The notes below the pieces were generated by a model that did no database searches, was not told the DNA's origin, and was given only the letters and a program-made list of their open reading frames with translations. 6,701 nucleotides of DNA, taken from UBA5177 sp002413265 (GTDB taxonomy: Bacteria; Chloroflexota; UBA5177). This document shows, in pieces, positions 1 through 6,701 of the stretch. The position numbers and the translations under genes are program-made. The number at the start of each line of letters is the position of its first letter. Position 1 is the first letter of the stretch. The DNA is taken from assembly GCA_036752825.1 (NCBI GenBank), contig DAIORV010000119.1:1-6701 (forward strand). The letters are read 5' to 3'.

Positions 1-411
1 GAGCATGTTTTGAACCGCGGCGGCGCAAGCGCAGATCTCTTCAATCTCGGACACTTTGGGCTGATCTGACGGCACGCAGGCGACGGCGATGATGATCGGA
101 GCCCGGAGCGGCTTGCTGCTCTCTTTCTCCAGCAAGGCGTCCAGCTCGGCACCGACCTTCTCGTCGTCCTCGTCGTCTTCCACGCGCTCCAGCAGCGACG
201 CGGCCATGATCCTCCCCATCTCCTGGCGAGCGCTTCCGGCAACCACCGTGAAGCGCCAGGGAGATGTGCGGTAGTGATTCGGGGCACAGGCGGCAGCTTG
301 CAGAATCTGCTGGATGAGGTCTTTTGAGGGTGCGGTAGGCTGCATCAGCGGGGAGCTTCTGCGATTGCGGATCGCCTCGAGCACAGGGGCGAGCGACTCA
401 ACTTTCACCAT
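1..411 (-). CDS. Nitroreductase family protein, YdjA-like (3' end outside window)
   Basis: FMN-dependent NAD(P)H oxidoreductase of the nitroreductase superfamily; the physiological substrate cannot be read from sequence. The gene runs leftward and the first 137 codons are present; the family is usually about 180-200 residues, so roughly the C-terminal quarter to third lies outside the window. Seen: R17-R18-S19 near the N-terminus, the usual FMN-phosphate contact; an Ala-rich helix followed by A43-P44-N45-H46 and P51-W52-R53-F54, matching the APxHxxxxPWRF signature of the YdjA-type subgroup; then an acidic charged insert; then a segment reading RAPIIIAVAC and ending in the Ala-rich helix that precedes the QNML motif. 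The start is ATG at 411, with AAGGA four nucleotides upstream. It diverges from the 546 gene across 134 bp. The family call is firm; the precise activity is unknown. Confidence 0.9.
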   Translation of the reverse strand, partial: MVKVESLAPVLEAIRNRRSSPLMQPTAPSKDLIQQILQAAACAPNHYRTSPWRFTVVAGSARQEMGRIMAASLLERVEDDEDDEKVGAELDALLEKESSKPLRAPIIIAVACVPSDQPKVSEIEEICACAAAVQNML

Positions 412-483
412 TCGATCCTTGGATTGCGTTGATTGAGACATTGTCGCCCGTGCGGACTGCTTGGGTGACGCACCAGAGCTCTA

Positions 484-512
484 TTGCAGACACCGGTCCT
501 ACGGGGTATTCT
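484..512 (+). promoter_or_regulatory. Candidate sigma-70-like promoter for the 546 gene pair
   Basis: TTGCAG (484-489) is followed after exactly 17 nt by TATTCT (507-512). The -35 matches the consensus at 3 of 6 positions and the -10 at 4 of 6. The predicted transcription start near 519 would give a leader of about 27 nt containing a strong Shine-Dalgarno (GGAGGAG at 531-537) before the ATG at 546. The position fits well but the hexamers are only moderate, and a match of this quality can arise by chance. Confidence 0.35.
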
Positions 513-545
513 GCCGTGAGGGTTCCGGAGGGAGGAGAACTTGAC

Positions 546-949
546 ATGACCGAAGCCGAAGAGGAGTCCAAGTCCCGGGTAGCCATTGGAATCTTCAAGG
601 AGCGGATGTTCCAACTGGAGCAGGAACGCTCCTCGATCAACGGCGACCTGGGCGCCATAGACATCATGGGGCTGGCGCGTCGCACCCGACAGCTCCTTCG
701 CAATGCGAAGAATCTGATGGACGGCAACGTGACCGTACTTTTTGCTGCTCAGCCGGCTCGTATGGCCGAGGAGCTGTACAAGTACCTGGAGTACGCCGAA
801 GGTCATGTAATGAAGGCCCTGTCGGAAGAGTACGAATTCGAGGCCATCAAGAGGCGCTTGTACATGTCGACGACGTTGGCGCGCTACGTGATCGAAGGAG
901 TGCAGCAGGCGGTGCAGGACATCGAGGCAAGGGCGGGTGGGGACGGAGA

Positions 950-953
<4 letters not shown>
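546..953 (+). CDS. Hypothetical alpha-helical protein, 135 aa, upstream partner of the KARI homologue
   Basis: I do not recognise this family. The 135-residue product is acidic at its N-terminus, has no signal peptide, membrane segment or Cys-rich motif, and is rich in Ala, Glu, Leu, Arg and Met with few Gly or Pro. It reads as a bundle of amphipathic helices: roughly residues 12-30, 38-58, 65-92 and 96-128, with a short Gly-rich acidic tail. The start is ATG 546, chosen because GGAGGAG (531-537) lies 8 nt upstream; an in-frame extension back to 429 has no comparable ribosome site and would overlap the candidate promoter. Its TAG stop (951-953) overlaps the first codon of the KARI homologue, so the two are almost certainly cotranscribed and probably translationally coupled. 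That suggests a partner or regulator of the reductase, but this is inference only. A role as a cytoplasmic scaffold or ligand-binding bundle is equally possible. Confidence 0.75.
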
Positions 954-1957
<1,004 letters not shown>

Positions 1958-1960
1958 CTC

Positions 1961-2842
1961 TCAGCTAAAAGCAAGCTGATCTCCCGCGCGGTGAATTATC
2001 AAGTTGTCGATGAGCCGGGTATCCCCGAAGTACAGCGCAAGGGCGAGCAAGGCGTCGCCGTCGATGCGGCTCGTCGGCCGGAGGGTACGGAGATCCACGA
2101 TCTCCACAAATTCCAGGCGAGCGAGAGGGGCTTCCCGGCGGACGAGCTCGTGAACCGCAAACTGCAATTTCGAGGCGTCTCGCTCACCTGATGCAATTTG
2201 CTGTTTTGCGAGCAAGAGCGCTCTGTGCAGTGCCCCGGCTTGTTTTCGTTCCTGCTCGTTCAGGTAGACATTTCGAGAGGAGAGCGCGAGGCCGTCCTCC
2301 TCTCTGACCGTCGGAACCACGCTGATCTGGATGGGGAAGGCGAGATCGGCGACCATGCGCTCGACGATCGCCGCCTGCTGGGCATCTTTTTGCCCGAAGT
2401 ATGCGCGGTCGGGCTCGACGATATTGAACAGCTTGGCGACGATGGTAGAGACGGCCTTGAAGTGACCGGGACGGGATGCCCCATCGAGGTGAAGCGCCAG
2501 CATCCCAGGGTCGACCCATACCGTTTGTGCGTCAGCGCCTCGCGGATACATTTCTTCGGCATCGGGAAGGAAGAGTAAATCGACTGCTGTCTGCTTCGCC
2601 AGAGACCGGTCGCGCTCCAGGTCACGGGGATACCGATCCAGATCCTCGCCGGGCGCGAACTGTGTCGGGTTGACGAAGATACTGAGGACCAGGAGATCGT
2701 TCTCGAAGCGAGCTTTCCGGACCAGAGCGAGATGACCTTCGTGCAGGTAGCCCATGGTTGGAACCAGGCCGATCGAGCTGCCCCGACAGCGTTCCACTCG
2801 GACTCTTTGCCGCAGCTCCCGGGTCGTTTTGATTTCGTCCAT
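1961..2842 (-). CDS. panC: Pantothenate synthetase (pantoate--beta-alanine ligase)
   Basis: Cytoplasmic ligase that joins D-pantoate and beta-alanine using ATP (via pantoyl-adenylate) to give pantothenate, the precursor of coenzyme A. The product is 293 residues; the family is about 280-290. Seen: PTMGYLHEGH with the nucleotide-binding H34-x-G-H37; FVNPTQF (56-62) and the D69-R70-Y71-P72 segment for pantoate; SRPGHFKAV followed by KLFNI; YFGQKDAQQ; and LSSRN, the KMSKS-like loop. All key motifs are intact, so it should be active. The start is ATG 2842, which begins the standard N-terminus (MDEIKTTRELR). The frame is open back to 3067, but those 75 extra residues are the glycosyltransferase gene read out of frame. 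The ribosome site is weak (GGAAAA just upstream). It is the third gene of the wecB-like operon, 31 nt after the glycosyltransferase stop, and converges on the KARI homologue with a 3-nt gap. Confidence 0.97.
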   Translation of the reverse strand: MDEIKTTRELRQRVRVERCRGSSIGLVPTMGYLHEGHLALVRKARFENDLLVLSIFVNPTQFAPGEDLDRYPRDLERDRSLAKQTAVDLLFLPDAEEMYPRGADAQTVWVDPGMLALHLDGASRPGHFKAVSTIVAKLFNIVEPDRAYFGQKDAQQAAIVERMVADLAFPIQISVVPTVREEDGLALSSRNVYLNEQERKQAGALHRALLLAKQQIASGERDASKLQFAVHELVRREAPLARLEFVEIVDLRTLRPTSRIDGDALLALALYFGDTRLIDNLIIHRAGDQLAFS

Positions 2843-2873
2843 TTTTTCCGACTTCGGCCGACAGTGGTCCCCG

Positions 2874-4163
2874 CTAATAGTATTCAGTTGGTTGGTGGCC
2901 ACTGGTGGTGCCGCGTCCGGTCGGCAGGCGGGCCGCGCCAGCCACAAACTCGGAATCCTCAAGACCGAAGGCACGAGCGAGAGTCGCGCGGGCACGCGCG
3001 CGACTGAACATCTCGGAGACGTACCGCCTTCCGCGCTGACCCATGGCTGAGCGCAGATCCGCATCATCGACTAGTCGCCGGGTGGTCTGCGCCAGTCGCT
3101 CGGCGTCCTCCGGCGGCGATGACAAGCCTGCATCTGACTCGCGAAGTAGATCGGCGATGTCGCCTTCTCCGGAGAAGACTACGGGCAGGCCATAGCTCAT
3201 GTATTCAAAAATCTTGCTCGAAAGTGCGCGTCGCCAATACGGATGACTGGAGAAGGAATGAAGTGCTATGTCCGCATCGGCGAACGCACGCTCCATCTGG
3301 TCGCGAGGAATGGCACCGGGAAACGTGACGTTATCCAGCCCTCGAGCCTGGCAGTCGTTGGCATACGCTTGTCGACGTTCGCCTGCGCCAAGAAAGACGA
3401 AGCGGACGTTCTTGGAGCCACTGCGAACCAGTAGTTCCGCCGCGTCTATGCACGTAGAAACGTGCGTGGCCCTGCCCAAGCTGCCTGCGTAGATCACGGT
3501 CACCGCATCGCCCGGCCGCGTCGCATTCGACCGCACGTGGTCCGCAGATGCTTCCGAACTTGGGAAGTAGTTTGGAATCACAAAGGTACATTGTGGGTCA
3601 GCGCCTCGCGACAGGAGAAGTTCTTTGAGGCCAGGGCTTACTGTAATGACGCTCTTTGTCTGACGTCGTAACAAGCCGTTCCAGCCTGACAAAAGAGCCA
3701 CCAGAAGACGAGAGGGTTTTAGCCCGACCGCAAGCGCGGTATCGGGGTAAACGTCGCGCTCGTCGACAACCAGGGCTGCCCTGTGCAATAGAGCGAGTAG
3801 GGAAGCCGCGGGCGTAACAAAGGGCGGGTCCGTCCCGACGAAAACTGCATCCACCCGTCGGGCCGTTAGGCCGGCGACCGCGGCGATGACGGAGTAGCCG
3901 AGATAGCACGCCAGTCGTCGCCAGGACGACCTTCGATAGTCCCGCGGTGACCACGTGCGAATGATCGTCGTGCCATCTTTCCGTGTCCGCTTCCACGGGC
4001 CTCGTACCCGGTGTCGAATGGACCCGGTCAGGTAGTGCGCGCTGGCCGTCACCACGGTCACCTGCCAGCCGAGCTCTTGCATCAGCTCGAGCTCCGCCCA
4101 AGGACGTGCTGCTCCCGGTTCATCGGGGGCCGGGAGGTGAAAGGTGAGGAAGAGTACGTGCAC
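2874..4163 (-). CDS. GT4-family glycosyltransferase, WbuB-like
   Basis: A 429-residue GT-B fold glycosyltransferase resembling WbuB-type enzymes, which add N-acetylated deoxyhexosamines in O-antigen or capsule repeat-unit assembly on the inner face of the membrane. Seen: an N-terminal Rossmann start (MHVLFLTFHLPAPDE) and an AARPWAELELMQELGW helix; a hydrophobic stretch around the linker that may hold it to the membrane; an ERDVYPDTA segment matching the E/DxRDLWPE motif of this subgroup; VIYAGSLG opening the nucleotide-sugar domain; and SSKIFEYMSYG at 315-325, followed by GLPVVFSGEGD, contacting the donor. The C-terminal 25 residues are low complexity. The start is GTG 4163, 7 nt after the epimerase stop, with no evident Shine-Dalgarno, so translation is probably coupled to the upstream gene. 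Pairing with a WecB-family epimerase recalls the fnlC-wbuB order of E. coli O26, but the actual donor and acceptor are not determined. Confidence 0.88.
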   Translation of the reverse strand: MHVLFLTFHLPAPDEPGAARPWAELELMQELGWQVTVVTASAHYLTGSIRHRVRGPWKRTRKDGTTIIRTWSPRDYRRSSWRRLACYLGYSVIAAVAGLTARRVDAVFVGTDPPFVTPAASLLALLHRAALVVDERDVYPDTALAVGLKPSRLLVALLSGWNGLLRRQTKSVITVSPGLKELLLSRGADPQCTFVIPNYFPSSEASADHVRSNATRPGDAVTVIYAGSLGRATHVSTCIDAAELLVRSGSKNVRFVFLGAGERRQAYANDCQARGLDNVTFPGAIPRDQMERAFADADIALHSFSSHPYWRRALSSKIFEYMSYGLPVVFSGEGDIADLLRESDAGLSSPPEDAERLAQTTRRLVDDADLRSAMGQRGRRYVSEMFSRARARATLARAFGLEDSEFVAGAARLPTGRGTTSGHQPTEYY

Positions 4164-4170
4164 GCCGGGG

Positions 4171-5325
4171 CTACGATTCAGGTGGGAGAGAGACCGCGTC
4201 CACTATGCGCTCGGCAGCGTTTCCGTCTCCGAACGGATTAATCCAATTCCGTTCAACGGATAGCATCTGAGCAACCGCTTCCGCGATGGACGCGGGTGTG
4301 TCCCCAGCGAGCATGTTGGCACCAATGGGCAGGGTTTCAGTCCACTCGGTGGAGCGGCGGAGAGTGACGCAGGGGGTTTTCACGATGCATGCCTCCTGTT
4401 GCACACCTCCTGAGTCGGTAAGCACCAGGCCCGCAGAGGCAAGAAGGCAGAGGAAGTCGAGGTACCCAAGGGGGTCGACAACGCGCAGATCAGCGGGTTG
4501 GAGGCGGGTCTCGTCTAGCCCGAATTCTCGCAGTCTCAGTCTTGTGCGCGGATGCGCGGGGAAGACTACCGGCATGGCATGCCGGCTACCGGCTCGGATG
4601 ATGGCATCCAGAAGAAGTCGGAGCTGCGCAGGGTCATCTACGTTCTCTTCACGGTGCAGCGTCACCAGCAGGTATTGGCGGGCCTTAAAACCGAGGTCCG
4701 CCAACACGGAACTTTTTTCCATTGCCAGACCTTTGTGCTTGAGCACGGCGTCCACGACCGTGTTGCCAACGACTTCCACCCGCCCGCGGACGCCCTCTCG
4801 GCGCAGGTTCTCGACGGCGTGTTCTCCCGGCGCGAAGAGCCAGTCCGAGATGTGATCGATCATGACCCGGTTATGCTCCTCCGGCATGCGCCAATCGAAG
4901 CTGCGTAATCCGGCTTCTACGTGCCCGACCGCAATGTGAAGCTTGCGTGCGGCAAGGGCGGCAGCCAGGTTGGTGTTCGCGTCGCCTCCGACAAGAACCA
5001 GACGGGGCCGCTCATCGAGAAGCACTCGTTCGGTTCCGACCAGCATCGCGGCCGTTTGCTCGCCGTGCAGGTGGCAATCCTCCGGCTCGGTCAAGCGGTA
5101 CTTCGGCACGGAGAGGTTGAGATCTGAGAAGAAGGCTGCGTCCATCTCCGGCGAATAATGTTGGCCGGTGTGAAGAGTGAAGAAGGGCAGTTCGCGACGC
5201 GACAGCTCGCGGATCAAGGGGCTCTGCTTGACGATGCCGGGCCGCGTACCTAGAACGACGCATATCGAGGAGGTGAGCTGGTCCGGTTGTAGAGTCTTCA
5301 GCCTCGCGGTGCCGGCGCTCGTCAA
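4171..5325 (-). CDS. wecB: Non-hydrolysing UDP-N-acetylglucosamine 2-epimerase (WecB family)
   Basis: Interconverts UDP-GlcNAc and UDP-ManNAc (or a related UDP-2-acetamido sugar) for surface glycans; cytoplasmic. The product is 384 residues, normal for the family. Seen: GTRPGIVKQ with R28 and K33; HTGQHYS at 52-58; G114-D115 in GGDANT; HVEAGLR with E137; PEEHNR with E150; LHREEN with H224; and TDSGGVQQEA near 300. These match the catalytic Asp, two Glu and His described for E. coli WecB. The GTRPG start and STEWTE (in place of TERPE) are, as I recall, features of a common subfamily rather than damage. The first codon is TTG 5325, with GAGG five nucleotides upstream; the frame is closed by TAG at 5356-5358 and holds no earlier ATG or GTG, and the next conserved block begins at residue 21. 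It is first in the operon with the glycosyltransferase and panC. The sugar could be a deoxy derivative (FnlC-type), so the symbol denotes the family. Confidence 0.9.
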   Translation of the reverse strand: MTSAGTARLKTLQPDQLTSSICVVLGTRPGIVKQSPLIRELSRRELPFFTLHTGQHYSPEMDAAFFSDLNLSVPKYRLTEPEDCHLHGEQTAAMLVGTERVLLDERPRLVLVGGDANTNLAAALAARKLHIAVGHVEAGLRSFDWRMPEEHNRVMIDHISDWLFAPGEHAVENLRREGVRGRVEVVGNTVVDAVLKHKGLAMEKSSVLADLGFKARQYLLVTLHREENVDDPAQLRLLLDAIIRAGSRHAMPVVFPAHPRTRLRLREFGLDETRLQPADLRVVDPLGYLDFLCLLASAGLVLTDSGGVQQEACIVKTPCVTLRRSTEWTETLPIGANMLAGDTPASIAEAVAQMLSVERNWINPFGDGNAAERIVDAVSLPPES

Positions 5326-5699
5326 CCTTCCCTCATCGTCGCGTCGCTGATCCGGCTAAGACTTCAGGCATGGACCGACACCGCGGTTCCACGTTTGTAG
5401 CGCGGCAAGAAGCGCCGAGTAACTTCTACGCCTGTCCACAAGTGTGCTCCCGTCGAATGCTGCGGCCATTGCCCACGGCGCGCCCATCTCGTCGCCCTTT
5501 CGCGTAATCTGTCGCTTCTTACAGTAGACCAAATGAGCACGGACGGGGATGCGCGTGCTGGCGAGTCTCGACCGACCTTTGTGCTCCTCCGCGTGTGGCC
5601 GACAGTAAGTGATTCGCCGGAAAGAACGGCCCTCAGCGAGCACCGATATCGACTCGTAGGTGAGGGCGTCGGGTGGAGAGCAGCCCGGCGTCGATTCCC
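5326..5699. other. 374-bp region without a convincing gene
   Basis: Lies between the HAD gene stop and the epimerase start, both leftward. The leftward frame 5356-5643 is open for 95 codons from a GTG, but has no ribosome site there, a Cys/Arg-rich composition unlike its neighbours and no motif I recognise. A second leftward frame is open across most of the same stretch, as expected in GC-rich DNA. An inner ATG (43 codons, ending in the same TAG at 5356) follows AAGGGCGACGAG, a weak site. I see no tRNA, no strong terminator behind the HAD gene and no good promoter hexamers for the epimerase operon, though its promoter, if it has its own, must be here. It could hold a degraded gene or a long leader. 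Confidence 0.5.
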
Positions 5700-6347
5700 T
5701 TAGGGAAGCATCTGCGGGCGAAAATCCTCAAGCCTGCCCAGCACAAGATTTGCGCGAGCAAGCGCCGTCTCGGTGGGCGGATAGTGGGCGTTGGGGACCG
5801 CGATCGTCCACATTCCTGCTCTCACTGCCGCCTCGATGCCGGCTGAGGAATCCTCAAAAACAGCGATTTCGTGCGGTGGGACCTGCAGCAGTCTGGCTGC
5901 TTCCAGAAAAACCTCCGGATTGGGCTTCCCCTTCCCCACTTGATCGGCGGACACGACCACCTGAAAGCGATCCAGCATGCCCGCGAGTCTCATCGCATAT
6001 TCGACGATCTCCTGAGGCGAGGAAGACGCGATGGCGAGGGGATAGGACGAAGCGAGGTCTCGCACAACTTCCTGCGACCCTGGCAACAAAGGCAACCGTT
6101 CACGATAGAGTGCCTCCACCCGCTGCGAGACCCCTTGAACGATCGATTCGATGGTTTCGGCCAGACCGCAGCGACCTTTGATTACCGTCGCCCACTCAGC
6201 GGAATTGTGGCCTTTTACCGTCAGCTCGTCCTCTGCCTTCCACTTGCATCCGACCGAAGCGCAGTAGTCGGCTCGCGCCCGCTCCCAATATGGCTCCGAG
6301 TCGATCAGGAGCCCGTCCATATCGAAGATCACGGCTCGGATGGTCAG
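5700..6347 (-). CDS. HAD-superfamily (subfamily IA) hydrolase, probable sugar-phosphate phosphatase or phosphoglucomutase-like
   Basis: A 215-residue Mg-dependent phosphohydrolase of the beta-phosphoglucomutase / 2-deoxyglucose-6-phosphatase type, with a helical cap after the first motif. Seen, counting from CTG 6347: motif I D9-M10-D11-G12; cap region about 16-85, with a GHNSAEW segment; motif II S108 in the IASSS stretch; motif III K141 in GKGKPNP; motif IV E165-D166 in VFEDSSAGI. All catalytic residues are present, so it should be active; the substrate cannot be inferred. Start: the GTG at 6332 lies directly before IFDMDG and is too short for the usual first strand. The CTG at 6345-6347 gives the typical MTIRAVIFDMDG beginning and sits 6 nt after a perfect GGAGG (6354-6358), while that site is about 21 nt from the GTG. 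A TAG closes the frame further upstream. It diverges from the DUF2089 gene and faces a 374-bp non-coding stretch downstream. Confidence 0.9.
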   Translation of the reverse strand: MTIRAVIFDMDGLLIDSEPYWERARADYCASVGCKWKAEDELTVKGHNSAEWATVIKGRCGLAETIESIVQGVSQRVEALYRERLPLLPGSQEVVRDLASSYPLAIASSSPQEIVEYAMRLAGMLDRFQVVVSADQVGKGKPNPEVFLEAARLLQVPPHEIAVFEDSSAGIEAAVRAGMWTIAVPNAHYPPTETALARANLVLGRLEDFRPQMLP

Positions 6348-6351
6348 ATGG

Positions 6352-6358
6352 CTCCTCC
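6352..6358 (-). promoter_or_regulatory. Strong Shine-Dalgarno that decides the CTG start of the HAD gene
   Basis: GGAGGAG on the minus strand. The core GGAGG ends 6 nt before CTG 6347, an optimal distance, and is about 21 nt from the next in-frame candidate, GTG 6332. No ATG, GTG or TTG lies in the HAD frame between the upstream TAG and this site. Confidence 0.7.
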
Positions 6359-6391
6359 AGCGTATCTAAAAATGCGACAAACGCTGACATT

Positions 6392-6419
6392 TTGAAATTT
6401 TGCCTTTACAAATTGTAAA
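6392..6419 (+). promoter_or_regulatory. Candidate sigma-70-like promoter for the DUF2089 gene
   Basis: TTGAAA (6392-6397; 5 of 6 to the -35 consensus) is followed after 16 nt by TGTAAA (6414-6419; 4 of 6 to the -10). Transcription would begin near 6426, about 8 nt before the ATG at 6434, giving an almost leaderless message, consistent with the lack of any Shine-Dalgarno there. The -10 lies inside the palindrome, so a bound protein would block the promoter. A divergent promoter for the HAD gene is possible on the other strand (TTTACA, 17 nt, TTCAAA), but its -10 is weak. Confidence 0.45.
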
Positions 6420-6432
6420 GCGTGTGTTTCAA
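6392..6432. promoter_or_regulatory. Concentric inverted repeats, probable operator between the HAD and DUF2089 genes
   Basis: A perfect 17-bp palindrome, CTTTACAA-A-TTGTAAAG (6404-6420), is centred on 6412. Outside it, TTGAAA (6392-6397) and TTTCAA (6427-6432) form a second exact inverted repeat with the same centre, each separated from the inner arm by 6 nt that do not pair. TTTACAA and TTTCAA differ by one inserted base, so the site can be read as four related half-sites in a symmetric array. It lies in the AT-rich divergent region and ends 1 nt before the DUF2089 ATG. The bound protein is unknown; autoregulation by the DUF2089 product is a natural guess. Confidence 0.7.
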
Positions 6433-6433
6433 T

Positions 6434-6701
6434 ATGGCTATGGAAGATCAAGAAGTGACAACAGCCCCCACCCACTGCCCTGTTTGCGAGCAGGATCTAT
6501 TAGCCACACGGCTGGAATGCTCGTCATGCGGAACCGAGGTGACAGGAAGATTCACCTTAGGACGGCTGGCCTCTCTCCGCGAGCCGCACGCCTCGCTCCT
6601 CGAGATGTTCTTGCGAGTGCGCGGCAACGTGAAGGAGATGGAGCGCGAGCTCGGGTTGTCATATCCGACCGTGCGAGCTCGTCTCGAGGAAGCGTTTTCG
6701 G
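6434..6701 (+). CDS. DUF2089-family protein, zinc ribbon plus helix-turn-helix (3' end outside window)
   Basis: The first 89 codons of a DUF2089-type protein; the C-terminus lies beyond the right edge. Seen: a short polar N-terminus, then a zinc ribbon C15-P-V-C18 and C29-S-S-C32-G; G38-R39-F40 leading into a GRLASL segment; then a region resembling the family's LFLKxRGNxKExERELGxSYPTVRxRL block (here F59 to L84), which has the form of a helix-turn-helix with the recognition helix at about S76-L84. Family members are short, uncharacterised and presumed regulatory. The start is ATG 6434; a second in-frame ATG at 6440 is possible, and neither has a Shine-Dalgarno. It diverges from the HAD gene and has a concentric inverted repeat directly upstream, which would fit autoregulation. 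The family is clear; DNA binding is inferred. Confidence 0.88.
   Translation, partial: MAMEDQEVTTAPTHCPVCEQDLLATRLECSSCGTEVTGRFTLGRLASLREPHASLLEMFLRVRGNVKEMERELGLSYPTVRARLEEAFS

Noticed and set aside
89..274. Ser-rich plus-strand open frame opposite the nitroreductase
   Set aside because: Antisense of the Glu/Asp/Lys-rich insert of the nitroreductase; no ribosome site and low complexity.
429..545. Possible 39-codon N-terminal extension of the 135-aa protein
   Set aside because: The upstream start has no ribosome site and the extension would cover the candidate promoter, while ATG 546 has a strong GGAGGAG at good distance.
1961..1979. Hairpin TCAGCT-N7-AGCTGA at the panC/KARI convergence as a terminator
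   Set aside because: The stem is only 6 bp, it lies inside the panC end, and there is no T-tract on either strand.
2843..3067. 75-residue N-terminal extension of PanC
   Set aside because: It reads the glycosyltransferase 3' end out of frame, is Pro/Arg/Ala-rich with no known domain, and the standard PanC N-terminus starts at 2842.
4286..4908. Long plus-strand open frames opposite the epimerase gene
   Set aside because: Arg/Ser-rich shadows of a well-supported minus-strand gene, with no motifs of their own.
5226..5244. GTRPG in place of GTRPE (and STEWTE in place of TERPE) in the epimerase as signs of lost function
   Set aside because: Both variants, as I recall, are common in a WecB subfamily, and the catalytic Asp, Glu and His residues are all present.
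5665..5692. Inverted repeat just downstream of the HAD stop
   Set aside because: Nine pairs including two G-U on the plus strand, but these become A-C mismatches in the HAD transcript, and no T-tract follows. A tRNA T-arm-like GTCGATTCCC nearby lacks a matching stem and the rest of a cloverleaf.
6196..6390. 64-codon minus-strand frame starting at ATG 6390
   Set aside because: It overlaps the HAD gene in another frame, has no well-spaced ribosome site and an Arg/Gly-rich shadow composition.

Overview
The window is a GC-rich stretch of a bacterial chromosome carrying eight genes, two of them cut by the window edges. The sequence alone does not place the organism. The mix of PanC, a class I-type ketol-acid reductoisomerase (KARI) homologue, a WecB/WbuB-type sugar pair and a DUF2089 protein is compatible with many GC-rich phyla. 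There are no RNA genes, CRISPR arrays, insertion sequences or phage genes that I can see.

Left part (1-1957): a YdjA-like nitroreductase runs leftward out of the window. Diverging from it across a 134-bp promoter region is a rightward pair: a 135-residue helical protein of unknown function, and a KARI homologue whose reading frame overlaps the stop codon of the first gene. The KARI homologue keeps the class I residue numbering exactly, but Lys130 is Val, the metal ligand Glu230 is Gln, and the NADPH-phosphate Arg47 is Pro. It has no ATG, GTG or TTG at the expected start.

Middle part (1961-5325): a tight leftward operon, in transcription order a non-hydrolysing UDP-GlcNAc 2-epimerase (WecB family, TTG start), a WbuB-like GT4 glycosyltransferase (GTG start, 7-nt gap) and pantothenate synthetase PanC (31-nt gap). 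The first two act in surface-polysaccharide synthesis. PanC, a coenzyme A pathway enzyme, is an unexpected third member. PanC converges on the KARI homologue with only 3 nt between their stop codons.

Right part (5326-6701): 374 bp with no convincing gene, then a leftward HAD phosphatase that probably starts at CTG behind a strong Shine-Dalgarno. Diverging from it is a DUF2089 zinc-ribbon/helix-turn-helix protein that runs off the right edge. Between these two lies an AT-rich region with a perfect 17-bp palindrome nested inside a second inverted repeat sharing the same centre, the best regulatory site in the window.

The items most worth a second look are the altered KARI homologue with its unknown partner, and the concentric operator in front of the DUF2089 gene.
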